Below the pieces are notes generated by a model. The model did not search any database. It saw only the letters and a list, made by a program, of their open reading frames with translations, and was not told where the DNA came from. This document shows, piece after piece, positions 1 to 5,290 of a stretch of DNA of 5,290 nucleotides (position 1 is the stretch's first letter; every line of letters begins with the position of its first letter). Made by a program: the position numbers and the translations under genes. This DNA comes from CAYVKY01 sp964452115 (GTDB lineage Bacteria > Bacteroidota > Ignavibacteria > Tepidaquicellales > Tepidaquicellaceae), in the NCBI GenBank assembly GCA_964452115.1, contig CAYVKY010000145.1:1-5290 (forward strand), in the 5' to 3' direction.

Positions 1-165
1 CAGATTGAGTCGGTTTATGATTACCCTCAATATACAAGACCTGAAGAAATAGAAGGAATGAAAGTGCCGGATGTGCTGCTTAGCGGCAATCACAAAAAAA
101 TTTCCGAATGGCGCGAAGAGCAATCATTAAAAAAATTAAATAGTAAAAAAAATTTTAATAAATAA
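1..165 (+). CDS. trmD: tRNA (guanine-N1)-methyltransferase TrmD, C-terminal fragment (5' end outside window)
   Basis: TrmD methylates N1 of guanosine 37 next to the anticodon, using S-adenosylmethionine, and prevents +1 frameshifting. Only the last 54 residues are present, read in frame from base 1 to TAA at 163-165. The recognisable family signature is YDYPQYTRPEEIEGMKVP (residues 7-24) followed by VLLSGNHKKISEWR (25-38), the conserved TrmD C-terminal domain. The catalytic and knot regions lie upstream of the window. After the conserved helix the protein ends in a short Lys/Asn-rich tail instead of the longer LxRTxxxRPxLL-type end common in the family, so the C-terminus looks slightly short; this is seen directly but its meaning is unknown. 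The gene stops 29 bp before rplS on the same strand, in the usual rpsP-rimM-trmD-rplS order, so co-transcription is likely. Identification is firm despite the truncation. Confidence 0.95.
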   Translation, partial: QIESVYDYPQYTRPEEIEGMKVPDVLLSGNHKKISEWREEQSLKKLNSKKNFNK

Positions 166-177
166 TATAGTATTAAT

Positions 178-184
178 AAAGGAG
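178..184 (+). promoter_or_regulatory. Shine-Dalgarno sequence of rplS
   Basis: AAAGGAG lies ten bases before the ATG at 195, in the 29-bp AT-rich gap after trmD. It fixes the rplS start and shows that this organism uses Shine-Dalgarno pairing for at least some genes. This contrasts with the kinase start at 663, which has no such motif. Confidence 0.8.
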
Positions 185-194
185 CAACTTTAAA

Positions 195-608
195 ATGAAC
201 AAAATAGATTTAGTTACCTCAGCACAAATGCGCAGCGACATACCGGCATTTCATCCGGGTGATACAGTCAGCGTATCAGTAAAAGTTATCGAAGGCGATA
301 AAGAGCGTATTCAGCAGTTCAAGGGAATCGTAGTCGGGATAAAGGGAAGCGGCGCAAGCAAAACTTTCCGTGTAAGAAAAATTTCCAACGGCGTAGGAGT
401 CGAGAGAATATTCCCTATCAATTCACCGAAAATTGCAAAGGTTGAAATTCTTAAAGAAGGAAGCGTAAGAAGAGCAAAACTTTATTATCTGAGGAAACTC
501 ACAGGTAAAGCTGCAACAAAGATTAAAGAGAAAAAAAGAAAAATGCTGATTGAAGAAGAAAGCGGCGAACAACCCGCAAAGGAAACAAATCAGCCTTCAG
601 CAGAATAA
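195..608 (+). CDS. rplS: 50S ribosomal protein L19
   Basis: L19 is a structural protein of the large ribosomal subunit located at the interface with the 30S subunit. The 137-residue product carries the full family pattern: IPAFHPGDTVSVSVKV (residues 17-32), EGDKERIQQFKGIVVG (33-48), KTFRVRKISNGVGVERIFP (56-74) and the C-terminal block SPKIAKVEIL plus VRRAKLYYLR (77-100). The usual family length is about 115-120 residues. The extra length here is a tail from about residue 115 that is first basic and then acidic (EEESGEQPAKETNQPSAE), probably disordered; such tails vary between species. The start is supported by AAAGGAG at 178-184 and by alignment of the N-terminus. It follows trmD by 29 bp and is closed by the intrinsic terminator at 633-656, so it is probably the last gene of the trmD operon. 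Confidence 0.98.
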   Translation: MNKIDLVTSAQMRSDIPAFHPGDTVSVSVKVIEGDKERIQQFKGIVVGIKGSGASKTFRVRKISNGVGVERIFPINSPKIAKVEILKEGSVRRAKLYYLRKLTGKAATKIKEKKRKMLIEEESGEQPAKETNQPSAE

Positions 609-632
609 AAAATAATTTTTTCAAATTTATGT

Positions 633-656
633 AAACCGTCCAAAAGACGGTTTTTT
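633..656 (+). terminator. Rho-independent terminator after rplS
   Basis: A perfect 8-bp stem, AAACCGTC (633-640) with GACGGTTT (646-653), encloses the 5-base loop CAAAA and runs into a T-tract (651-656, then ATT). It sits 24 bp after the rplS stop and should end the trmD-rplS transcript. The stem ends only ten bases before the kinase ATG at 663, so the hairpin also lies in the immediate leader of that gene if transcription reads through or starts upstream. Confidence 0.88.
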
Positions 657-662
657 ATTGCT

Positions 663-1286
663 ATGAATTCAACCAAGAAATTTTTTGTGACAATAGCAGG
701 AAACATCGGCTCGGGTAAATCGTCATTAACCCATCTGGTTTCACAAAAATTCGGATGGACTCCGTATTACGAATCTGTAAGCGATAACCCTTATCTGAGC
801 GACTTTTACGCAGACATGAAAAGATGGTCATTCAATCTGCAGATATATTTTCTCGCGCACCGTTTTAGAATTCATCAGGAAATTTCACAGCAGCCCGCAT
901 CTGTGATACAGGACAGGAGCATATACGAGGATGCTGAGATATTTGCAAGGAATATATTTGACCTTGGAAGAATGTCCGAGAGGGATTTTGAAACCTATAC
1001 AAATCTTTTCTATGAAATGACCGATTTTCTGAAACCGCCTGACCTGCTCGTTTACCTGAAAGCAGATGTGGATACGCTTATCAGTCAGATTAAAATACGC
1101 GGACGTGAATACGAACAGAATATAGAGCGCACATATCTGGAAGAACTTAATAAAAGTTATGATAAGTGGGTTATGAATTATAAAATCGGAAAATGCATTA
1201 CAATCGAAACCGACCATCTTGATTTTGTGAATAACAAAGATGACTTTGAGCGCATTACAGGAATCATAGCAGAATCTCTTATTTAG
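663..1286 (+). CDS. Deoxynucleoside kinase (dGK/dAK/dCK family)
   Basis: This is a cytosolic salvage enzyme that phosphorylates a deoxynucleoside to its 5'-monophosphate with a nucleoside triphosphate. The 207-residue protein has the family layout: P-loop GNIGSGKSS (residues 13-21), the sugar/base-site segment YYESVSDNPYLSDFY (35-49, with Glu37), the DRSIYED motif (84-90, with Asp84-Arg85 at the catalytic centre in the family), and the lid RGREYEQNIERTYL (146-159), followed by the helix that ends in DKWV. Length is normal for bacterial dGK/dAK enzymes. Which base is preferred cannot be read reliably from the sequence, so no symbol is given. The ATG at 663 places the P-loop at the expected distance from the N-terminus and no better in-frame start exists before the rplS stop. 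There is no Shine-Dalgarno motif; a terminator stem ends ten bases upstream. The 3' end overlaps the convergent activase gene by 8 bp. Confidence 0.93.
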   Translation: MNSTKKFFVTIAGNIGSGKSSLTHLVSQKFGWTPYYESVSDNPYLSDFYADMKRWSFNLQIYFLAHRFRIHQEISQQPASVIQDRSIYEDAEIFARNIFDLGRMSERDFETYTNLFYEMTDFLKPPDLLVYLKADVDTLISQIKIRGREYEQNIERTYLEELNKSYDKWVMNYKIGKCITIETDHLDFVNNKDDFERITGIIAESLI

Positions 1287-4200
1287 ATTTATGCTCTTCC
1301 ATCATTGCGTGAAGCCGTGATGCCTGCATCATAAAAATTTCAATCCGAGACTGCGTTATCTGCGGATACGGATTTCCGTCCGACTCCACAAATAAAAACG
1401 GCAGATTTTCAAGATCTTCGGGATATCCGTTTTTATCGCATCCCGAATAAAGGTATTTTCCCTTTAATGTCATTTCCTTATTCAAAATTGCATCTGCAAC
1501 CCTGCTGGGTATGCAGTTGAACGGACCAATAGAAATCACTCCGCAGGCAGTGTCAAGAATTTCCCTCAACGCAGAGCCTGTTGTCAGAATCGTTTCCCCT
1601 ATCAGTCTCTCCGGTATCAGAGATTTTGCATAGTCAATTGTTTTATCCACATCAATCATTTCATATTTAAAGAGTCCCGTTTTTGAAAATATTTTTTTCA
1701 CTTTGTGTTCAACGTATTTCTGATATTTGTCCGAAATAGTGATATTAATTTTTTCTTTCAGCGTCAGTTTTTCCATAATCTCTTTTCTGAGAAGATAATT
1801 GCTGTAATAGACATACTCGGTGATGGGCGCGGTTTTCACAACAAAATTATTTTCTATAAGAGTGTTTATCAGGTCGCCTCTGGAAAACTCTTCCCTTCTG
1901 ACATATATTTCACCGGTAATTAAAATCACCTTTGCCTCATCGAGCGGAGTTTTAAGTTTTATTTTCGAAATTTCATCGGCAGAAAGCTGCAATCTGCGGA
2001 AAATGATATTGTCATCACCTGTCGCAATGGCATCGCAGATATTATCCCATTCGGATTTCAGAATATCCATCGCTGATTTTCTGTCAGAAGCGAGCGTCAT
2101 CGCCGCCGACTCAATATCGTGATAAACATCTGCAATTGTAAGCGCTGTCCATCCTTTTTTGAAAAACGATTCTCCGAAGTCGCCAAAAGCCGTTTCATCG
2201 TTCATCGTAAGCACGCCGACATTTTTAATATCGGCATGTTTTATGATGTCTTTGAGCATTATAAAATACTGCCCCTGCCTGCAGGGTCCGAATCCGTGCG
2301 GCATAAAGAAAAGCGTTACAAGATTTTCATCCGTTTTGTTGTTGATATACTCCTGCAGCGAGCCCGTTGTAAGTATAAACGGCAGACATTCCTTGCAGGT
2401 TGTCATTCCTCTTCCTGTTTTCAATGTCTCGAAAGTCGGTACAGGCAGCGGTTTTGAAGCCACTCCAAGCGACTTAAATATTGCTGAAAATGCCATCGAA
2501 CTGAAATGCCCCATTGAAGGAATCAGTACTTCGATATTTTTGGAATTAATTTTCATTTCTTTGCCCGATGAGGCAACAATTTTAATTTCACCGTCAGAAT
2601 TCAGAATTTTCACGTCCGGTTTATCATTAATCACAGCTTCAGGCACGCATTTATTAATTTCTATATAATTTCTGATGATATCAATTGCTGCTTCAATTCT
2701 TGTATCAATGCCTACATCGGCAGAATGGCTGTCGAGTTCAAGAGTCAATGAGGGTTTTTTCCCCATTATTTTTCTGAAATATGGAAGAATAAATGAATCG
2801 GGACCGCAGGAAAAATTTGTGATGTATACTCCAAAGAGCTGTTTGTGATTTTTAACAAAACGTGCTGCCCTGAGAATCTGATTGCCGCTGTACCAGTACA
2901 TATTCTCATAGGATTCCAAATCGTCAGACGGCAGAAAATCGTGAGGGATAATCAATATATTTTTCGAAGCAAATTTATGCGGGATATTCAGATTAGCCTC
3001 AGGTGCAAATGCATTATATGAACGTCCAAAAAGTACAAGAGCAAATTTATCCGGATTGCTTTCAATATCGGACAGAATTTGCCTGCCCCTTTCCCTGAAT
3101 TCAATTAACATACTTTTGTAAATCGAATATGCTTCCTCAAATGCCGTTTCAGATTCCGTCTCTTTTTTTCCGAGTAATAAACCGGTTTGTATAAACGATT
3201 TTTTAATTTCAATTTCACCTTTTGAAAAGTCTATATACGGTGTTATAAGTTGAGATTTGATTTCAGAACCGAATGACGATTTCAGATAAAAACCCTCCGA
3301 CTGTACAAAAACGCATAACCTGCTGTACTTGTCACCGTCTTTCAAATCCATAGAGCTTATATGCGGTATGAATATATAATCGGGGTTTTTCTTAAGCATA
3401 TTGCCCAGCAAACCGTGAGAAATTTCGGCAGGATAACAGTAAGAAGTTCGTATTTTATCCTCAGATGTTTTATCCACTTCCTCAGATAGAACCACCTTTA
3501 ATCCAAGATTTGTAAAGTAATTATAATAAAGCGGATAGAGCGTGTTACTTAAAAAACTTTTTAATATACCGATTGTCTTCTGAGGCTGCTTTTCAGGCGA
3601 TTTTATCAAAAATTCATTGAATACAAGGTTTTGACGTTCGTTTATAATATTATTGTGTACGGTATCGGATTTAAGATTATAATATTGGTTATAGTACTTG
3701 TTGCAAGCACCGCCGAAAGCATACGATTTTCCTTGTACTTCTATCAATGAAATAGAGCATTTTCTATCGCATTTTTCTGCTCCTCCGGCACAGATAAACT
3801 CTTTTTTGTACTCAAACTTTCTGTTAATAAGTTCATCAAGCAAAAACTCTTGTTTGTCCGTCAGTCCGAGATTAATTCGCTTTTTGACTTCCATTGCTAC
3901 CCCAAAAGCACCCATAAGCCCCGGTTCAGGCGGGACAATGATACTTTTGCCTAAAAGCTGTGACATTGCAAAAGGTACGGCTTTATTATAGCATACGCCG
4001 CCCTGCATAAAGACTTTTTTGCCTACCGGTCTGTTGCCTTTGACGCGGTTAACATAGTTCATACATATTGAATATACCAGTCCCGCTACTATATCCTCCT
4101 TTGGCAGTCCTTCAAGCGATGCAGTTTTAATGTCGCTGGAAATAAATGCAGAGCATTGGTCATTAAAGTTAATCGGATGCTTTGATGTGAAGGCAATATC

Positions 4201-5290
4201 TGCTATATCTTTGTAGTATATATTCAAAGATTCTTTTGACGCCTCCTCCAAAAACGAACCGGTGCCCGCCGAGCATGCTTCATTCATTGCATAATCGCTC
4301 GCTATGCCGTTTGTAAGATATGTATATTTTGCATCCTGTCCGCCTATCTCGAAAATTGTATCAACATCTTTATCAAAATATGCAGCAGCAACCGAATGTG
4401 CAATAATTTCATTGATTACGCTTTTGGTCATAGAATAAAGCGCTGCGATATGCCTTCCGGAGCCCGTTGTTCCGAGTCCGATAATATTTATTGGCTTCTT
4501 TACCTGATTTTTTAAGGATTGAAAGCATTCAATGCTTGCTTCAATGGGATTTCCGTTTGTTCTTATATATTCCGAGGCAATAATTGCATTATCATTTCTG
4601 CGAATAATAACCGCTTTTGTCGTTGTTGAACCGACATCAAGCCCGATTATGCATTCATCATTTTCATTGGCTTCAGCTCTCGGCAGATCTCTGAATTCGA
4701 CTAATCCTGAGTTTTCATCAAGTGCCTTAAGAAAATTAAATCTGTGGGACGAATCACGGAAAAGATTCTGTCCATCAAGTTCACTGCCGTTTTCAAAAGC
4801 ATAAACGCCGGTTCCCAGTGCCTCGAAATATGATGCTTCCTTAGGAATAACAGCATCAGGATATTTGACTCTGATAAAATCCACAATGCTTTTAATCGAC
4901 GGAACGCCGCCTATAAGAAGTATATTTTCAGGTTTCTGTTTTGCGAGGAGTTCGAATATTTTATTGGCAATCATATTCGAAAGTCCGCTGACAACATTTT
5001 CTTTCGGAATCCCCTTATTCAAAGCGTGTGTACAATCGCTTTTACAAAAAACGCTGCACCTGCCCGAAAGATTATATGGATGTTTAGTTGAATGTGATTC
5101 CAGTGCTTCTTCAATCGGAAGATTCATTCTGCCGATTTGCTGCAGAAAAAACTCACCGGTTCCGGAAGCGCATTTATTACCCGTATAAACAGTTTTGATT
5201 TTCCCTCTTTTGTCGATAGAATAGATTATAAAATTTTCACCTCCGAGACTCGCAATTGTGTCGTATTTCCCGTTTAATTCAAGGTATCTG
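1279..5290 (-). CDS. Giant acyl-CoA dehydratase activase (BcrA/BadF/HgdC ATPase tandem) fused to 2-hydroxyacyl-CoA dehydratase-like regions; 5' partial
   Basis: Proteins of the BcrA/BadF/HgdC family use ATP and a [4Fe-4S] cluster to push low-potential electrons into a partner reductase or dehydratase. The frame stays open from the stop (1279-1281) to the right edge, giving 1336 visible residues; positions below count from the edge. Domain 1 (about 1-165, N-terminus missing) has SLGGEN (14-19), NKCASGTGEF (38-47), GRCSVF (76-81) and LIGGVPSIK (125-133). Domain 2 (about 211-472) is complete: GLDVGSTTTK (216-225), EIGGQDAKY (314-322), EACSAGTGSF (337-346), DQCSAF (377-382), MQGGVCYNKAV (428-438). 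A linker carries Cys500, 507, 511 and 529. The rest resembles the DUF2229 and HGD-D type regions of large activase-related proteins: CYPAEISHG (618-626), NFSCGPDSF (825-833), CKECLPF (965-971), GPCRQGQY (1001-1008), IGPFNCIPSR (1254-1263). No signal peptide or membrane segment is visible, so it is probably cytosolic. The ATG at 5125-5127 is internal, within GRMNLPIEE. Substrate and partner are unknown. Family assignment is secure; the role is inferred. Confidence 0.9.
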   Translation of the reverse strand, partial: RYLELNGKYDTIASLGGENFIIYSIDKRGKIKTVYTGNKCASGTGEFFLQQIGRMNLPIEEALESHSTKHPYNLSGRCSVFCKSDCTHALNKGIPKENVVSGLSNMIANKIFELLAKQKPENILLIGGVPSIKSIVDFIRVKYPDAVIPKEASYFEALGTGVYAFENGSELDGQNLFRDSSHRFNFLKALDENSGLVEFRDLPRAEANENDECIIGLDVGSTTTKAVIIRRNDNAIIASEYIRTNGNPIEASIECFQSLKNQVKKPINIIGLGTTGSGRHIAALYSMTKSVINEIIAHSVAAAYFDKDVDTIFEIGGQDAKYTYLTNGIASDYAMNEACSAGTGSFLEEASKESLNIYYKDIADIAFTSKHPINFNDQCSAFISSDIKTASLEGLPKEDIVAGLVYSICMNYVNRVKGNRPVGKKVFMQGGVCYNKAVPFAMSQLLGKSIIVPPEPGLMGAFGVAMEVKKRINLGLTDKQEFLLDELINRKFEYKKEFICAGGAEKCDRKCSISLIEVQGKSYAFGGACNKYYNQYYNLKSDTVHNNIINERQNLVFNEFLIKSPEKQPQKTIGILKSFLSNTLYPLYYNYFTNLGLKVVLSEEVDKTSEDKIRTSYCYPAEISHGLLGNMLKKNPDYIFIPHISSMDLKDGDKYSRLCVFVQSEGFYLKSSFGSEIKSQLITPYIDFSKGEIEIKKSFIQTGLLLGKKETESETAFEEAYSIYKSMLIEFRERGRQILSDIESNPDKFALVLFGRSYNAFAPEANLNIPHKFASKNILIIPHDFLPSDDLESYENMYWYSGNQILRAARFVKNHKQLFGVYITNFSCGPDSFILPYFRKIMGKKPSLTLELDSHSADVGIDTRIEAAIDIIRNYIEINKCVPEAVINDKPDVKILNSDGEIKIVASSGKEMKINSKNIEVLIPSMGHFSSMAFSAIFKSLGVASKPLPVPTFETLKTGRGMTTCKECLPFILTTGSLQEYINNKTDENLVTLFFMPHGFGPCRQGQYFIMLKDIIKHADIKNVGVLTMNDETAFGDFGESFFKKGWTALTIADVYHDIESAAMTLASDRKSAMDILKSEWDNICDAIATGDDNIIFRRLQLSADEISKIKLKTPLDEAKVILITGEIYVRREEFSRGDLINTLIENNFVVKTAPITEYVYYSNYLLRKEIMEKLTLKEKINITISDKYQKYVEHKVKKIFSKTGLFKYEMIDVDKTIDYAKSLIPERLIGETILTTGSALREILDTACGVISIGPFNCIPSRVADAILNKEMTLKGKYLYSGCDKNGYPEDLENLPFLFVESDGNPYPQITQSRIEIFMMQASRLHAMMEEHKSK

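Noticed and set aside
613..620. TAATTTTT resembling the Bacteroidota -7 promoter element TAnnTTTG upstream of the kinase
   Set aside because: The final G is missing and there is no TTTG-like -33 element at the right distance; in such an AT-rich gap the match is expected by chance.
885..1217. Open frame of 110 codons on the minus strand inside the kinase gene
   Set aside because: It is fully antisense to a well-conserved kinase, has no recognisable domain, and its Cys/Phe/Ile-rich composition is what antisense of such codons gives.
2119..2668. Two overlapping plus-strand open frames (112 and 169 codons) inside the giant gene
   Set aside because: They lie opposite conserved dehydratase-like motifs of the minus-strand gene, overlap each other in different frames, and show no Shine-Dalgarno or family pattern.
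3698..3991. Plus-strand open frame of 97 codons
   Set aside because: It is antisense to the linker and the end of activase domain 2, with Ser/Pro/Leu-rich shadow composition and no domain.
4532..5188. Plus-strand open frames at 4532-4804 and 4865-5188 and a minus-strand frame at 4701-4886
   Set aside because: All lie across conserved activase coding sequence in other frames and have no independent support.
1..5290. Search for CRISPR arrays, insertion sequences, tRNA or rRNA genes and riboswitches
   Set aside because: No regularly spaced repeats, no transposase, no cloverleaf and no inverted-repeat ends were seen; nearly the whole window is coding.

Overview
The window is an AT-rich bacterial chromosomal segment with two parts. 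The left part (1-1286, plus strand) is conserved housekeeping sequence: the 3' end of trmD (tRNA m1G37 methyltransferase), complete rplS (ribosomal protein L19), a strong intrinsic terminator, and a P-loop deoxynucleoside kinase. The right three quarters (1279-5290, minus strand) is one very large gene. It belongs to the acyl-CoA dehydratase activase (BcrA/BadF/HgdC) family, fused to regions resembling 2-hydroxyacyl-CoA dehydratase, and its 5' end lies beyond the right edge.

The trmD-rplS order is that of the widespread rpsP-rimM-trmD-rplS operon, and the terminator at 633-656 closes it. The kinase starts ten bases after the terminator stem and has no recognisable Shine-Dalgarno sequence, whereas rplS has a clear AAAGGAG. 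The kinase and the giant gene converge and overlap by 8 bp, so there is no intergenic space between them.

The giant protein (1336 residues visible) holds most of a first activase-type ATPase domain and a complete second one, each with the two cysteines expected to hold a [4Fe-4S] cluster. A four-cysteine linker follows, then an 800-residue C-terminal part rich in dehydratase-like cysteine motifs. Oxygen-sensitive activases of this class are typical of anaerobes. Together with the protein character and base composition this suggests an anaerobic or facultative member of the Bacteroidota/Ignavibacteriota (FCB) group. That is a judgement from pattern memory; Firmicutes or another anaerobic phylum cannot be excluded. 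The kinase (nucleotide salvage) has no evident functional link to the activase, and their adjacency is probably only positional.

There is no gene-free stretch above 60 bp, and I see no RNA genes, mobile elements or CRISPR. The most interesting content is the giant activase fusion, a known but functionally poorly defined family. I found no clearly new system.
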